Assembly (NCBI RefSeq): GCF_002086735.1
Contig: NZ_MVIJ01000013.1
Span: forward strand, 1-64,000
Length of the DNA: 64,000 nt
Source: Mycobacterium scrofulaceum
GTDB taxonomy: Bacteria > Actinomycetota > Actinomycetes > Mycobacteriales > Mycobacteriaceae
Direction: 5' to 3'
Within the stretch, counting starts at the first letter, position 1. The number at the start of each line of letters is the position of its first letter. The notes beneath the pieces are model-generated. The model did not search any database. It saw only the letters and a list, made by a program, of their open reading frames with translations, and had not been told where the DNA came from. Below are positions 18,844-29,482 of this stretch, piece by piece. The translations under genes and the position numbers were made by a program.

Positions 18844-21751
18844 CGGGACTGAGGGATTCGGTCTCCTCCTGGGTTGCCTTCTCCGCCGGCTTGGGCCATG
18901 GCGACGGAACCGGGCGCTGCCGCACGCGTTGGGGCCACCAGAACCACTTGCCCAGCAGCGCGGCGATGGACGGCGTCATCAGCGACCGCACGACCAGCGT
19001 GTCGAACAGCAGACCCAGCCCGATGGTCGTGCCCACCTGGCCGATGACCGTCAGCTCGCTGACCGCCATCGTCATCATCGTGAACGCGAACACCAGCCCC
19101 GCCGAGGTGACCACCGAGCCGGTACCGCCCATCGACCGGATGATCCCGGTGTTCAGCCCGGCGTGGATCTCCTCCTTGAACCGCGCCACCAACAGCAGGT
19201 TGTAGTCGGCGCCCACGGCCAGCAGGATGATCACCGACATCGCAAGCACCATCCAGTGCAGCTCGATCCCGATGAGGTGCTGCCAGATCAGCACCGACAG
19301 GCCGAACGACGCGCCCAGCGAGAGCAAGACGGTGCCCACGATGACGGCCGAGGCCACCACGCCCCGCGTGATGAGCAGCATGATGATGAAAATCAAGCAC
19401 AGCGAGGAGATCCCGGCGATCAACAAGTCATAGGTGTTGCCGTCGCTGAGATCCTTGTAGATCGACGCCGTGCCCGCCAGATAGATCTTGGAGCCCTCCA
19501 GCGGCGTGCCCTTGAGCGCTTCGTAGGCTGCCTTCTTGATGGCAGGGATGTGCGAAATGCCTTCCTGCGACATCGGATCGCCGTCATGGCTGATGATGAA
19601 GCGCACGGCGTGCCCGTCGGGCGAGATGAAATTCTTCATCCCCTTCTTGAACTCGGCGTTGTTGAACGTCTCCGGCGGCAGATAGAACGAGTCGTCGTTC
19701 TTGGACGCGTCGAACGCCTTGCCCATGGCGTTGGAGTTCTTCTGCGCCTCGTTCTGCTGATCCTGCAGGCCCTTCTGCGTCGCATACATGGTCAGCATCG
19801 TCGTCTTCATGGCCTTCATGTTCTCGATCATCGACGGCATCAAGGCCACCATCTGCGGCATCAGCGTGTCGAGATGATCCATGATCGGCAGCAGGCTCTC
19901 GATGTCGTCGGTCATGATGTCGATGCCGTCCAGCCCGTCGAAGACCGAACGCAGCGACCAGCACACCGGGATGTCGTAACAGTGCCGTTCCCAGTACAGG
20001 TAGCTGCGGATAGGCCGGAAGAAGTCCTCGAAATCGGCCATGTGCTGGCGCAATTCGTTGATGTCGATGGTCATGTCGTGCATCTTCTTGACCATCTGAT
20101 GCATGTCGTTGGCCATCTGCGCGGTGATGCTCGACATCTTTTCCATGCTGTCGATGGTCGTTTGCATCATGTCGGCCTGGTGCAGCATGTCGGCCATCTG
20201 GTCTTCTTGGTATTTCTGGTTCATCTGTTGGGTGACGCCCTGCATGCTGATCTGGAAAGGGATCGAGGTGTGCTCGATCGGCGTGCCCTGCGGCCGCGTG
20301 ATGGCTTGCACGCGGGCGATTCCGGGCACCCGGAAGACCGCCTTGGCGATCTTGTCGATGACCAGGAAGTCCGCGGAGTTGCGCAGGTCGTGGTCGCTCT
20401 CGATCATCAGCACTTCGGGATTCATCCGCGCCTGGGAGAAGTGCCGATCCGCGGCGGCGTAACCCTCGTTCGCGGGGAGGTCCGCCGGCAGGTAGTTGCG
20501 GTCGTTGTAGTTGGTGCGGTATCCGGGCAGGGTCAGCAAGCCGACGAGCGCGATCCCGATCGTCACGACCAGGATCGGGCCGGGCCACCGGACCACCAAA
20601 GCGCCGATCTTGCGCCACCCGCGGATGCGTTGCGTGCGTTTGGGTTCCAGTGTCTTACGGAACCGCGTGACCACCGAGATGACCGCGGGGCCCAGCGTCA
20701 GCGCCGCCGCGACGACCACCACCATGCCGATGGCCAACGGGATGCCCAGCGTCTGGAAGTAGGGCAGGTTGGTGAAGTGCAGGCAGAAGGTGGCGCCGGC
20801 AATGGTCAGGCCCGACCCGAGCACCACGTGCGCGGTGCCCTTGTACATGGTGTAGTACGCGTCTTCCCGCGACTCGCCGACGGCGCGGGCCTCCTGATAT
20901 CGGCCGATCAAGAAGATCGCATAGTCGGTGGCCGCCGCGATCGCCAACGTGACCAACAGGTTGGTGGCGAACGTCGAGAGACCGATGATCTTGTAGTAGC
21001 CCAGGAACGCGACCATGCCTCGCGCGGCCGAAAGCTCGAACACCACCATCACCAGCGTGAGCAACACGGTGATGACCGATCGATAGACCAACAGCAGCAT
21101 CCCGATGATCACGGTGAACGTGGCGGCGGTGATGAGCTGCAGACTGCGGTCACCGGCCGTGTGCTGATCCGCCGACAGAGCCGCCGGCCCGGTGACGTAG
21201 GCCTTCACCCCTTTGGGCGGGGTCAGGCTCTTGACGATGTTCTGGACGGATTCGACCGATTCGTTGGCCAGGGCTTCGCCCTGGTTACCCGCCAGATACA
21301 CCTGGACGTAGGCGGCCTTGCCGTCGTTGCTCTGGGCGCCCGCCCCTGTCAGCGGGTCGCTCCACATATCTTGAACGTGCTCAACGTGTTTGGTGTCGGC
21401 GTCGAGCTTTTTGACCATCTGGTCGTAGAACGCGTGGGCGTCCGCGCCGAGCGGGTTCTGGCCCTCCAGCACGATCATCACCGAGCTGTTGGATTTGTAC
21501 TCGTGAAAGATCGCCCCCATGCGCTTGGTCGCGACGACCGACTGCGCGTCGTCGGGAGTCATCTCCACCGAGCGCATCTTCCCGACCTCGTCCAGCTGGG
21601 GGACGACGACGTTCAGCACCGCGATCAGCGCTATCCAGCCCAGGATGATGGGTACGGCGAACGTTCGGATGATGCGGGGGATCTTGTCCCGCACCGGTTC
21701 GTGCGCGACGGGGATCGTATCGGTGCGGGCGTCGTCGAGGTGTGTGCTCAT
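18836..21751 (-). CDS. mmpL: MmpL family RND transporter
   Basis: Large inner-membrane lipid/siderophore exporter of the RND superfamily, 971 aa, with two sets of membrane helices. The proton-relay Asp-Tyr pairs are both present: [16 protein letters not shown] in helix 4 and [16 protein letters not shown] in helix 10. A Met-rich helical hairpin between the halves (about residues 490-640, e.g. [14 protein letters not shown]) is the periplasmic coiled-coil found in MmpL4/MmpL5-type proteins. The ATG at 21751 overlaps the mmpS stop as ATGA. Substrate cannot be named; MmpL4/5 relatives export siderophores and drugs. Confidence 0.93.
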   Translation of the reverse strand: MSTHLDDARTDTIPVAHEPVRDKIPRIIRTFAVPIILGWIALIAVLNVVVPQLDEVGKMRSVEMTPDDAQSVVATKRMGAIFHEYKSNSSVMIVLEGQNPLGADAHAFYDQMVKKLDADTKHVEHVQDMWSDPLTGAGAQSNDGKAAYVQVYLAGNQGEALANESVESVQNIVKSLTPPKGVKAYVTGPAALSADQHTAGDRSLQLITAATFTVIIGMLLLVYRSVITVLLTLVMVVFELSAARGMVAFLGYYKIIGLSTFATNLLVTLAIAAATDYAIFLIGRYQEARAVGESREDAYYTMYKGTAHVVLGSGLTIAGATFCLHFTNLPYFQTLGIPLAIGMVVVVAAALTLGPAVISVVTRFRKTLEPKRTQRIRGWRKIGALVVRWPGPILVVTIGIALVGLLTLPGYRTNYNDRNYLPADLPANEGYAAADRHFSQARMNPEVLMIESDHDLRNSADFLVIDKIAKAVFRVPGIARVQAITRPQGTPIEHTSIPFQISMQGVTQQMNQKYQEDQMADMLHQADMMQTTIDSMEKMSSITAQMANDMHQMVKKMHDMTIDINELRQHMADFEDFFRPIRSYLYWERHCYDIPVCWSLRSVFDGLDGIDIMTDDIESLLPIMDHLDTLMPQMVALMPSMIENMKAMKTTMLTMYATQKGLQDQQNEAQKNSNAMGKAFDASKNDDSFYLPPETFNNAEFKKGMKNFISPDGHAVRFIISHDGDPMSQEGISHIPAIKKAAYEALKGTPLEGSKIYLAGTASIYKDLSDGNTYDLLIAGISSLCLIFIIMLLITRGVVASAVIVGTVLLSLGASFGLSVLIWQHLIGIELHWMVLAMSVIILLAVGADYNLLLVARFKEEIHAGLNTGIIRSMGGTGSVVTSAGLVFAFTMMTMAVSELTVIGQVGTTIGLGLLFDTLVVRSLMTPSIAALLGKWFWWPQRVRQRPVPSPWPKPAEKATQEETESLSPAR

Positions 21752-22182
21752 GCGGATTTCACCATGCAAAAGGTCAGGGCGTGCACGCGGTCGGTGAAGT
21801 TCTCGGCCTTGACTTCGTCGTCGATGGTGATGCGACAACCGAGGGAATTACCGTCGCTTTGCGCCGAGAGGTTCGGGAAGACGGAGGGCGCGGTCGTGCT
21901 GAGCACCAGCGTCCACGGCAGCGGCGCGCCGTCGACCCGCTTCGGGTCGGCGGACAGGTCCAAGTAGTTCACGTTCGCGGTGGGGGCCGAGCCGAAGACC
22001 TCGTACTTGACCACTTTGGGCTTGAACGGCTTGGAATCGTCCAGTCGCGGGCTGATCATGACGCCGGTGTCGTGGGCGCCGAAGAAGGACTTGACCCGGG
22101 CCACGGCAAACCCGCCGACCACGAGCACCGCGACGATCAGCAGGGGCAACCACGCGTTGCGCACCACCTTCGATACCTGCAC
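21748..22182 (-). CDS. mmpS: MmpS family membrane-fusion-like accessory protein
   Basis: Small accessory protein (144 aa) of the MmpL exporter. One N-terminal membrane helix (about residues 11-29, [19 protein letters not shown]) is followed by a periplasmic beta-sandwich domain with the family motifs [29 protein letters not shown] and the end [11 protein letters not shown]. Two cysteines (in LGCRITID and TFCMVK) could form the conserved disulfide. The GTG start at 22182 is preceded by GAGGAGGG. MmpS4/MmpS5 are the nearest relatives by eye. It is co-translated with mmpL. Confidence 0.93.
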   Translation of the reverse strand: MQVSKVVRNAWLPLLIVAVLVVGGFAVARVKSFFGAHDTGVMISPRLDDSKPFKPKVVKYEVFGSAPTANVNYLDLSADPKRVDGAPLPWTLVLSTTAPSVFPNLSAQSDGNSLGCRITIDDEVKAENFTDRVHALTFCMVKSA

Positions 22183-22402
22183 TAGGGGAATTCCCTCCTC
22201 ATCATCGGATCATGATGTGGTCAGTTGTGCGCAACGACTTACGGTGCACCGCAACGGTTTCGACGGTGAGCATGGTCTGTCAAGTTCGAACGGTCTCAGG
22301 AGCAGCGGCCCTCCGAGAACACCGGTTGCCGCCCCCGCTGCCGGCGCATGCCTTGCGATGCGAACGCGTCCTCGAGTACCGCAAAAAGAGCATAGTACAT
22401 AC

Positions 22403-22429
22403 TGTGCATATGTTGCACATCATGCAACA
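22403..22429. promoter_or_regulatory. Overlapping TetR operator dyads before mmpS
   Basis: Two perfect inverted repeats overlap here. TGTGCA-N5-TGCACA covers 22403-22419, and TGTTGCA-N5-TGCAACA covers 22411-22429. Both keep a 5-bp spacer. They lie in the 267-bp gap between the tetR stop and the mmpS start, and the same half-sites recur upstream of tetR. Binding by the neighbouring TetR protein is inference. Confidence 0.65.
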
Positions 22430-22449
22430 ATCGCTCGCGGTGTTTCAGA

Positions 22450-23058
22450 TCACTTGGTGAAAATGCTGTTGACCAGCGCGGCGGCGCGCTCGACGTGCGG
22501 CATCGGCGTGTCGTCGTCATCGTCTCCCTCGCCCTTCGACCAGCGCTCGATACCGGAGCGCACCGCGGTCAAGGCCAGCGCGGCGATCAACGCGACGATC
22601 TCGTCGTCCGGCCGCATGCCCTGGCGGCGGGCGACCACGTCGGTCAGGTGATTCTGGAACCGCTCCAGATCGGCGAGGAACGCGGCCAGCACCGCGGGCG
22701 AGGTCTTGGCCAGCTCCAGCATGTGGGCCGCGTGTTCGCGACGCGGGGGCACGTCGCGAAGGTGGTGCGCGGCCAGTGTGATCAGCTCCGCCAGCACCAC
22801 CGAATAGGGCGCTGGACCTGCGGCGACGAATTCCGCCACCAGCTCGGGGGGAATATCGGATGGGCCGTACGCGATCGCGGATTCCTTGTTGGGGAAGTAG
22901 TTGAAGAAGGTGCGCGTCGATATTCCGGCTTCGGCGCAGATCTCGTCGATGGTGACCTTGTCGTATCCGCGTTCCACCGTCAGGCGCACCGCGGCATCGC
23001 GGATGTCCGCGCTCGTTTGGCGGCGACGGCGCTCACGCAGACCCACCGGGTTGGACAT
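22450..23058 (-). CDS. TetR family regulator of the mmpS-mmpL locus
   Basis: Repressor of 202 aa. The helix-turn-helix sits in residues 15-60, with VTIDEICAEAGISTRTFFNY; the following FPNKESAIAYG is a strong TetR landmark. The C-terminal part has an acidic run (KGEGDDDDDTP) near residue 185. It is upstream of mmpS-mmpL on the same strand. Matching dyads before its own gene and before mmpS suggest autoregulation and repression of the exporter. In M. tuberculosis mmpS5-mmpL5 is controlled by a MarR-type protein, so the control gene here is of a different family. The ATG at 23058 was chosen as the start that gives a normal TetR N-terminus. Confidence 0.87.
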   Translation of the reverse strand: MSNPVGLRERRRRQTSADIRDAAVRLTVERGYDKVTIDEICAEAGISTRTFFNYFPNKESAIAYGPSDIPPELVAEFVAAGPAPYSVVLAELITLAAHHLRDVPPRREHAAHMLELAKTSPAVLAAFLADLERFQNHLTDVVARRQGMRPDDEIVALIAALALTAVRSGIERWSKGEGDDDDDTPMPHVERAAALVNSIFTK

Positions 23059-23067
23059 GCACCCATA

Positions 23068-23084
23068 GTTGCACGTTCTGCACA
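23068..23084. promoter_or_regulatory. TetR operator dyad before the tetR gene
   Basis: GTTGCA-CGTTC-TGCACA is an inverted repeat with the same half-sites and the same 5-bp spacer as the dyads before mmpS. It ends 9 bp upstream of the tetR start codon. A further TGCA copy (TTTGCA) lies 3 bp beyond it. The position fits autorepression. Confidence 0.6.
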
Positions 23085-23264
23085 CTTTGCAGTCAAAAGG
23101 CGTCCGATTCGACTGCCGCGGCTCGGCGGCCGCCGGCGGCATCGCGCGCCGCCGCGGCCGCCGGGTGGAGCGGGTACGACGGAGCGACCGTCGTGCGACG
23201 CGACCAATACTCCTGGCGCACGGCTGATTTCGAGCGACCCCGAGGGAGGGATCGGGACGGGTGG

Positions 23265-24194
23265 CTAGGCGCGGGTGGCGGCCAGGGCGTCCCGCAGGTG
23301 ATCGCATTGACTGGTGAAAAAATTCACCGACACCGGTGCTTTCTCGACGATCTGGTCGAAGGCGTGGAAGGCGCCCGGGACGACCTCCTCGTGCACGGGC
23401 ACGCCCGCCGCGCGTAGCCGACGCGCGTACTGCAGGCATTCCTCGTAGAAGAGGTCCAGGGTCCCGACGCCGATCCACGCCGGCGGCAGGCCGGACAAGT
23501 CGACTCGGCGCGCCGGGGCGGCCTGTGCGGGGTCGGCGCCGTTGAGATACCACCGCCACGCCAACTGGTTGTCGGTTGCGGTCCACATGATCCGCCGCCG
23601 GCTGCCGTGGTCGGCGCCCGTGCGGTCGTCCAGCATCGGATACACCAGCAGCTGGAATGCCAGCGCGACGTCGCCGCGGTCGCGGGCCCGTTGCGCCAGC
23701 GCCGCCGCGAAATGCCCACCGGCACTGGCGCCGCCGACGGCGATGCGGTCGGGGTCCACCCACGATTGGCGCGCGAGCCACAGCAGCGCCGCGTAACAGT
23801 CGTCGACCGGGATCGGATACGGGTGCTCGGGCGCCAGCCGGTGTTCCACGGCGGCGATCGCGACGCCGGTACGGTGGGAAAGCTTGCGCAGGTATTTGTC
23901 GTCCTGGGACGCGTGGCCCATGATGGTGCCGCCGCCGTGCACCCACAACAGTGCCGGTGCCCGGTCGGGAAGACCGGCCGGACGATGCAGCCGGACGGTG
24001 ACGTGGTCGTCGACCGCGTGTTCCGGCACGTCCCTCAGCCGTCCGGTGCTACTGAAGAGGTTCATGACCGCCCGCTGCACCTTGAGACCGCGGTGCAGCG
24101 CGTACCCGCGGGGCAGGAACCGGGCAATCTTCCGCAGCCCGGGGTCCACCGCCTGCCGTGAGGTAAAGGCGTTGTCGGGGAACCTGTTTGCCAT
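23265..24194 (-). CDS. Alpha/beta hydrolase (hormone-sensitive-lipase-like esterase)
   Basis: Esterase of 309 aa of the HSL/LipN-like group. The oxyanion motif WVHGGGTIMG is at about residues 84-93, the nucleophile Ser is in GGASAGGHF (about 154-162), and catalytic Asp and His are expected in VGTLDLFYEE and PGAFHAFD. It would hydrolyse short to medium ester chains in the cytosol; no signal peptide is seen. The ATG at 24194 was chosen from the family length, since the open frame continues upstream into the divergent aldehyde dehydrogenase. M. tuberculosis has many such Lip proteins; I cannot assign which. Confidence 0.88.
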   Translation of the reverse strand: MANRFPDNAFTSRQAVDPGLRKIARFLPRGYALHRGLKVQRAVMNLFSSTGRLRDVPEHAVDDHVTVRLHRPAGLPDRAPALLWVHGGGTIMGHASQDDKYLRKLSHRTGVAIAAVEHRLAPEHPYPIPVDDCYAALLWLARQSWVDPDRIAVGGASAGGHFAAALAQRARDRGDVALAFQLLVYPMLDDRTGADHGSRRRIMWTATDNQLAWRWYLNGADPAQAAPARRVDLSGLPPAWIGVGTLDLFYEECLQYARRLRAAGVPVHEEVVPGAFHAFDQIVEKAPVSVNFFTSQCDHLRDALAATRA

Positions 24195-24332
24195 CGAATT
24201 CCTCAATCCGGTGCGCCGGCGGACACGCTGACCATACAGGAATGTGATTATGTCCCGGGCGTTCTTGGCCCCACCGGCCACGGACGGCTCCGGCGGCTGA
24301 TTGGCCGGGCCGGGCACAGGGTATCCGCTGTC

Positions 24333-25700
24333 GTGGCTTCGACCCTTACCAAAATCATCAGCGTCCTGGATCCGCGCACCGGCGACCCCGTCACGCAGGT
24401 GCCCATCACCGAGCCGGCCGACTGCGATGACGCGGTGACGCGCGCCGCGGCCGCCGCGGACTCCTGGGCGCGCACGCCGCCCGCCGAAAGGGCCGCCGCG
24501 ATCGCGGCCGCTGCGGAGGACGTCCGCGCGGCGATCGACGAGCTGGCCGAGTTGAACGAGCGAGAAACCGGCAAGCTGCGCGACGACGCGCGTGGCGGGG
24601 TGGAGGCCGGGATCGGCACGCTGTTGCAGTACGCCCAGCTGGGTCCGCTGCATCGTGGTCAGGCCCTGCAGGGCGGATGGTCGGCCACCGATCTGATGGT
24701 TCCCCAGCCGCGTGGGGTGGTCGCGGTGATCACGCCGTGGAACGATCCCGTCGCGGTGGCCGCCGGCTTGCTCGGCGCGGCTCTGGTCGCCGGCAACACC
24801 GTCGTCCACAAGCCCAGCGAGCGCTGCCCGCAGACCGGCCGGCGGTTCGCCGAGCTGCTGGCCGCCCGGCTGCCCGCGAACGTGCTCGAGATCGTCAACG
24901 GGGACGGGACCGTCGGGGAACGGTTGGCGGCCGCGGAACTGGTCGACGTCGTCGCGCACGTGGGTAGCAGCGCGACCGGCCGAGAGATCGCGCGGGCCTG
25001 TGCCGAACGCGGCGCCAAGGCGCTGCTGGAGAACGGCGGAAACGACGCGCTGATCGTCGACGGGGATGTGGACCCGGCCTGGGCGGCCGCCCAGACCGCG
25101 CTGGGCGCCTTCGCCAACGCCGGACAGATCTGCGTCTCGGTGGAGCGCGTCTATGTCGTCCAATCCACCGCCGACGCATTCCTCAATGCCCTGATCGACG
25201 AGGCGATTTCGTGGGCCGGCCGGATCGGACCGCTGGTTGACGATCGTCACCGTGAACACGTCCACGCGCATGTCGAAGAGGCGATCCGGGCCGGAGCCCA
25301 CCTTCTGGTCGGCGGCGAGCCGCAAGCCGGTCCCGGCTCGTTCTACCCGCCCACCGTGTTGACCGACTGCACCCCCGACATGCTGGTCATGCGCGAAGAG
25401 ACGTTCGGTCCGATCGCGCCGGTGCGGGTGGTCCCGGATTTCGCCGCCGCGGTGGCCGAAGCAGCCGATGACCGCTACGGGCTGGCCGCCACCGTGCTGA
25501 CCGCGAACATGGCCCATGCCCAGGAGGCGTGGCGCAGCCTTCCGGTGGGCACCGTGAAGATCAACGCCGTCTTCGGCGGCGCGCCCGGCGGAGCCTCCGA
25601 GCCCCGGCGGGCCAGCGGCACGGGCTTTGGCTTCGGGCCCGAACTGCTCGACGAGATGACCGCCATGAAGGTGGTGCACTGGTCGGCGCCCGGGGGCTGA
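24333..25700 (+). CDS. Aldehyde dehydrogenase family protein
   Basis: NAD(P)-dependent aldehyde dehydrogenase of 455 aa. The cofactor region has VVAVITPWNDPVAVAAGLLG and AGNTVVHKPSERCP, the active-site glutamate region reads LLENGGNDALIV (normally E-L-G-G), and the nucleophile Cys is in FANAGQICVSVERV (about residue 265). The late EETFGPIAPV motif is intact. The start is GTG at 24333. It is divergent from the esterase; both could process the same ester-derived alcohol or aldehyde, but that is only a context guess. Its normal glutamate is shifted to ENGG here, a common variant in the family. Confidence 0.9.
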   Translation: MASTLTKIISVLDPRTGDPVTQVPITEPADCDDAVTRAAAAADSWARTPPAERAAAIAAAAEDVRAAIDELAELNERETGKLRDDARGGVEAGIGTLLQYAQLGPLHRGQALQGGWSATDLMVPQPRGVVAVITPWNDPVAVAAGLLGAALVAGNTVVHKPSERCPQTGRRFAELLAARLPANVLEIVNGDGTVGERLAAAELVDVVAHVGSSATGREIARACAERGAKALLENGGNDALIVDGDVDPAWAAAQTALGAFANAGQICVSVERVYVVQSTADAFLNALIDEAISWAGRIGPLVDDRHREHVHAHVEEAIRAGAHLLVGGEPQAGPGSFYPPTVLTDCTPDMLVMREETFGPIAPVRVVPDFAAAVAEAADDRYGLAATVLTANMAHAQEAWRSLPVGTVKINAVFGGAPGGASEPRRASGTGFGFGPELLDEMTAMKVVHWSAPGG

Positions 25701-25729
25701 GCGCGGCTCCCGCTTGGCGAAGACGACCC

Positions 25730-27319
25730 TCAGCCGGGCTCGGCCGGCCAGCTGGCGGGCAGCATCGGGGCGGTCGCTTCGCCGCCGAATTCGTCGTCGG
25801 TCAGCCGGGTCAATCCGGCGGCGCGGCGCGGGGCGGGAATGCCGGCGGAGCCGAGCGGTGCCGCCCCTTGGTCAGAGGTAGTCGCGGAAGCGGGAGCCAT
25901 GTCGCTCGCGGCAGCGAATTCCGGCTCCACGTCGAGAAATTCGTAACGATAGCCCCGGTGGGTGCGGCCGCGTACCGCCCCGCGGCGACGTCGGGGCTGC
26001 CGGCGCGGGGCCGCAGCCACCGGCGCGGTCGCCTCGGCGCCGGCGGCGGTCAGGGCCGGTTTTCGCGCCTTCGCGGCAACGCTGGACTCCGTCCCGGTGC
26101 CCAGCGTCCCCACCAGGTACGGCGACACGACATTCTGGGCGGCCATGGCGCTGTCGGGTCCCACTAGCGTAGGTGGCGGGGCCGGCGGCGCCGCGGCACC
26201 AACCGCGGTGGCCGGCGCCGGTGCCGGGGCGGAAGCGTGCAACGGAACGGCGCCGACGGTCGGTGCCTCGGCGGCGGCGGGAATCGACGGTACCTGGTCG
26301 AAGGGTATCGCCGCCGGTGGCAACGGGGTCGGCGCCGGGGCGGGGACGGGCGTCGCCGCGGCCAGGCCGGCCAGCCCCGCCAAGCCGCCCGCCGCTCCGG
26401 CAGGAATCGCCAGCACTGGGGTGACCAGACCGAGGGTGTAGACGGGATTGCTCAGAAAGAAACTCAGCAGTCCGGCCGGGTTGAACAGGAGCAGGTTGAT
26501 CAGCATCAGCGTTCGGTGAATCACGAACTGCAGCGCCAGCATCACGATCGTCTCGAACAGCTGCGCAGGGTTGTGCGCGTACATGGGAATCAGCGTCTCC
26601 ACGCGCGAGAGGAACATCGACAAACTCGGGTGCATCGACCAGCCCTGCGGCGAAAAGGGATTGAAGGGGAAAAGCGCCTGAAGCCACTCTTGGAGGTTTT
26701 GGGGGAGTGAGGTGCCCATGATGTAGGGGTTTCCGCCGCTCATTCCCGAGCCGGACCCCATGCCTCCCGTGCCCATATCGGCTTTCCTGATGTGCGGCGT
26801 CGCGGTGGCCGGGGGTGCCGCGGCGACCACCGAAGTCGAGACGGCCTGATAGGTGCTCATCGTCGTGGCCGCTTGGACCCACATGCGCCAGTAATCGGCC
26901 TCGTTCAGCGCTATCTGAATCGTGTTGATGCCAAAGAAATTCGTCGCCACGAGCGCCGCATGCGTGGCGTGATTGGCAGCGAGCTCGCCCAGGGTCGGCA
27001 TCGCGGCCAACGCCGTCGTGTACGCGGCCGCCGCCGCCTCTTGCTGGGCGGCCATCCGAGCGCTGGCCGTGCTGAACTGCGTTAGCCAATCGAGATACGG
27101 CGCGTGGGCGGCCAGGTACTCCGCGGCGCTCGGCCCGTTCCACGCCCCTGCCGAAACCTCACCGAGTAGCGAGGTGAGTTCGCCGGCGACCGCGGCATAC
27201 TCGGCACTCAGCGAGTTCCAGGCACCCGCGGCGGCCAGCAGCGGCCCGGGCCCCGGCCCGCTGGACAACAGCATCGAATGGACTTCGGGCGGAAATGCCA
27301 TCCAAGCCGGCGCGGTCAT
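25730..27319 (-). CDS. PPE family protein, PPE-PPW-like subfamily
   Basis: 529-aa PPE protein, exported by a type VII (ESX) system in this family. The Pro-Pro-Glu motif is at residues 10-12 (MAFPPEVHS), and the PPE domain runs to about 170, with the WxG-like [14 protein letters not shown] and [15 protein letters not shown] region. A Gly/Met/Ser stretch, hydrophobic segments and a Pro/Ala-rich linker follow, then an Arg-rich patch ([14 protein letters not shown]). The C-terminus holds PMLPASW, matching the PxxPxxW box of the PPW subfamily, while the usual GFxGT box is degraded to GSAGI. No ribosome-binding site is near its ATG; a short leader ORF overlaps the start (see 27316-27378). Confidence 0.9.
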   Translation of the reverse strand: MTAPAWMAFPPEVHSMLLSSGPGPGPLLAAAGAWNSLSAEYAAVAGELTSLLGEVSAGAWNGPSAAEYLAAHAPYLDWLTQFSTASARMAAQQEAAAAAYTTALAAMPTLGELAANHATHAALVATNFFGINTIQIALNEADYWRMWVQAATTMSTYQAVSTSVVAAAPPATATPHIRKADMGTGGMGSGSGMSGGNPYIMGTSLPQNLQEWLQALFPFNPFSPQGWSMHPSLSMFLSRVETLIPMYAHNPAQLFETIVMLALQFVIHRTLMLINLLLFNPAGLLSFFLSNPVYTLGLVTPVLAIPAGAAGGLAGLAGLAAATPVPAPAPTPLPPAAIPFDQVPSIPAAAEAPTVGAVPLHASAPAPAPATAVGAAAPPAPPPTLVGPDSAMAAQNVVSPYLVGTLGTGTESSVAAKARKPALTAAGAEATAPVAAAPRRQPRRRRGAVRGRTHRGYRYEFLDVEPEFAAASDMAPASATTSDQGAAPLGSAGIPAPRRAAGLTRLTDDEFGGEATAPMLPASWPAEPG

Positions 27320-27378
27320 CGTCGGCTCGTCCAAGCGGGGCGGCGCTGCACCCGCGTCTCGCCGTCGAGGCAAAGCAC
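27316..27378 (-). CDS. Candidate 20-codon leader peptide overlapping the PPE start
   Basis: A short open frame starts with GTG (27378-27376) six bases after AAGGAG (27390-27385) and encodes [20 protein letters not shown]. Its TGA overlaps the PPE ATG as ATGA. The PPE gene itself has no Shine-Dalgarno, so its translation probably depends on this leader. The second PPE gene in the window has the same design: the same 63-nt length, an Arg-Arg end and an ATGA overlap. The peptide sequence is not conserved between the two apart from the end. Confidence 0.5.
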   Translation of the reverse strand: MLCLDGETRVQRRPAWTSRR

Positions 27379-27583
27379 CGCCAGCTCCTTCCGGTCGGGA
27401 TCACTCGGTCAGCCGCGGATAGGAGTTTACGGCCATCATTGCCCGCAAATGCGGAGCTGATTGCTGATAATTAACTGTATATGCGGTCCTAGAAGCTGAA
27501 CGGCGGCGAACCCGGGCGACAGGTCGTGCGTGCTGCGCCGGTTAGCATTCGGAATGTCCGGACGTCGATGCGGAGGGTGAGGT

Positions 27584-28597
27584 TTGACTGCGATACCCGT
27601 CATCGCGCTCACCGGTCATCTCGGAGCCGGCAAGACGACATTGCTCAATCACCTGTTGCGCCAACCTGGCACGCGAATCGGCGTGGTGGTCAACGACTTC
27701 GGCGACATCAATGTCGACGCCGGCCTGGTGGCCGGCCAGGTCGACGAGCCCGCCTCGATCGCCGGGGGCTGCATCTGTTGCCTGCCCGACGGTGGTGGGC
27801 TCGATGACGCACTGATCAAGCTCGCCGACCCAGCTCGGCGCCTGGACGCCATCATCGTCGAGGCCAGCGGACTTGCCGATCCGGTCGCACTCGCGCGGCT
27901 CATCGCCTTCAGTGACATCCGCGGCGTCCGAGCGGGCGGGCTTATCGACGTCGTCGATGCCGTGCACCATTTCGACACCGTCGACTGCGGCACGCTGTCG
28001 CCGGTCCGCTACGGCGCGGCGTCGCTGATTGTCGTCAACAAGCTTGACCTAATGCCCGAGGGGGAGCGGTCGGCGGTGATGCAACGCGTCACACAGCGTG
28101 TGGCGGAACGCAATCCGCGCGTGCACGTCGTGGGTACCACGGGCGGACGGATAGACCGAGAGCTACTCTTCGACGCGTCCGCGGCGTCCGGGCAGGTTGG
28201 GCAGCTGTCGTTTCTGGACCTGGTGGACGACCATGACCATGACCACGACCACGTCCATGCCGATGCCGTTACCGTCACTAGCTCTGGTTGCGTCGACCCC
28301 GATGCTCTGTTCGACCTTCTCGAAGATCCACCGGCACAGGTGTTCAGGCTGAAAGGCGTCGTGGCGGTGCGGCACCGCACGACCGTCCGCGACTACGTCG
28401 CCAACATGGTGGGTAGTGCAATCCACATCGGGACGGCGCCGCCAGGGGCCATGGCCAACTGCCTGGTGGCGATCGGGATGGATCTCGACATCGACGATGT
28501 CCGCGCGCGACTCGACACCGCACTGCAGACTGCGCCGGGACGGGCGTCCGCGCAGGCGCTCCGGCGGCTCACGCGGTACCGGCGCCTCAGCGCGTGA
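27584..28597 (+). CDS. CobW/G3E family GTPase with histidine-rich metal-binding loop
   Basis: 337-aa GTP-binding metallochaperone of the G3E family. The P-loop GHLGAGKTT is at residues 11-19, the metal motif CxCC is in [10 protein letters not shown] (about 61-70), the switch region [10 protein letters not shown] is conserved, and NKLD gives guanine specificity. A His/Asp run, [10 protein letters not shown], at about 216-225 would bind zinc, as in the CobW proteins that deliver or store zinc. The start is TTG at 27584 with GGAGGGTGAGG upstream. In M. tuberculosis a CobW-like gene (Rv0106) belongs to the Zur regulon; I found no clear Zur box here. Confidence 0.85.
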   Translation: MTAIPVIALTGHLGAGKTTLLNHLLRQPGTRIGVVVNDFGDINVDAGLVAGQVDEPASIAGGCICCLPDGGGLDDALIKLADPARRLDAIIVEASGLADPVALARLIAFSDIRGVRAGGLIDVVDAVHHFDTVDCGTLSPVRYGAASLIVVNKLDLMPEGERSAVMQRVTQRVAERNPRVHVVGTTGGRIDRELLFDASAASGQVGQLSFLDLVDDHDHDHDHVHADAVTVTSSGCVDPDALFDLLEDPPAQVFRLKGVVAVRHRTTVRDYVANMVGSAIHIGTAPPGAMANCLVAIGMDLDIDDVRARLDTALQTAPGRASAQALRRLTRYRRLSA

Positions 28598-29460
28598 GAA
28601 TCGATCCGGCAAGATACGAATCGATGTCATCTTCGCTCGGCGACGTGCTCGCCACATTGGAGCTCGACAGGGGCGGCCAGTGGCTCTTCGTCGGGCAGCA
28701 GCTGCCCGCACCCGCCAACCATATTCTCGGCGGGCATATTTCGGCTCAGGCTTTGTTGGCGGCCAGCCACACCGCGCCGGGTCGCCTCCCGCACAGCGTC
28801 CACACGTACTTTCTCCGCCCGGGCGATTCACGTCGACCGGTGGATTTCGAAGTTGTTGATCTCCAAGAAGGCCGGACGTTCTCGGCCCGACGGGTCACAG
28901 CGCGCCAAGACGGCAAGGTTCTGATGGAAGCGATGTCCTCGTTCAAAGCCGCCGACTCAGCACCTGCTCAGGTCGTCTACCAACCACGCATGCCAGAGGT
29001 CCCCAGCCCGGAGTCCCTGCCGTGGGTGGCGCCACATCTGGCTGAGTCCGACGAGGGGGCCCAAGGGCGTTGGGCGAGCCTGCGCTGGTTCGAGCGCCGG
29101 ATCATCGGCACCGAGGTCGCTCCACCCGCACGGTCGCGAATGTGGTGGCGACCCGACGGGCAGGTTCCCGATGATCCCGTGCTGACAGCCAGCCTGGTGG
29201 CCTATCTGTCGGCGGTGACGTTGACGGAGCCGGCCTATGCCGCACGCGGTGGTGTCGGGGCGTCAGCTCAGCGCGATCATTCGGTGTGGTTTCACGGTTC
29301 GGCGGTGCTATCGGATTGGCTTCTCTACGACCGGTCGTCGCCGAGCAGCGCTGGTTCGCTGGCGCTGGCCAGTGGGACGATGTTCAACCGCACCGGCGCG
29401 CTGGTGTGCACGGTAGAACAAGAGATGTACTTTCCGCCGCCGGTGGCCGCATCGGGCTAG
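28594..29460 (+). CDS. Acyl-CoA thioesterase, TesB family
   Basis: Double-hotdog thioesterase of 288 aa with [15 protein letters not shown] early on and [11 protein letters not shown] before it. In the second half there are [16 protein letters not shown] and the end motif [18 protein letters not shown], both normal for TesB-type acyl-CoA thioesterases. The GTG at 28594 overlaps the CobW stop as GTGA and gives coupling. The alternative ATG at 28624 gives [14 protein letters not shown], which resembles family N-termini better. It would release free fatty acid from acyl-CoA; its link with the zinc GTPase upstream is not understood. Confidence 0.85.
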   Translation: MRIDPARYESMSSSLGDVLATLELDRGGQWLFVGQQLPAPANHILGGHISAQALLAASHTAPGRLPHSVHTYFLRPGDSRRPVDFEVVDLQEGRTFSARRVTARQDGKVLMEAMSSFKAADSAPAQVVYQPRMPEVPSPESLPWVAPHLAESDEGAQGRWASLRWFERRIIGTEVAPPARSRMWWRPDGQVPDDPVLTASLVAYLSAVTLTEPAYAARGGVGASAQRDHSVWFHGSAVLSDWLLYDRSSPSSAGSLALASGTMFNRTGALVCTVEQEMYFPPPVAASG

Positions 29461-29482
29461 GCGGACAACCGATCGCTCGCCG

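Noticed and set aside
18764..21967. A 1067-codon plus-strand open frame opposite mmpL
   Set aside because: It is an antisense shadow: His/Asp/Arg-rich, without domains, and it mirrors the third-position GC pattern of the real gene.
27421..27583. A Zur box in the gap between the first PPE gene and cobW
   Set aside because: No sequence close to TGAAAATGATTTTCA was found; the AT-rich patch at 27461-27483 has no dyad of that form.
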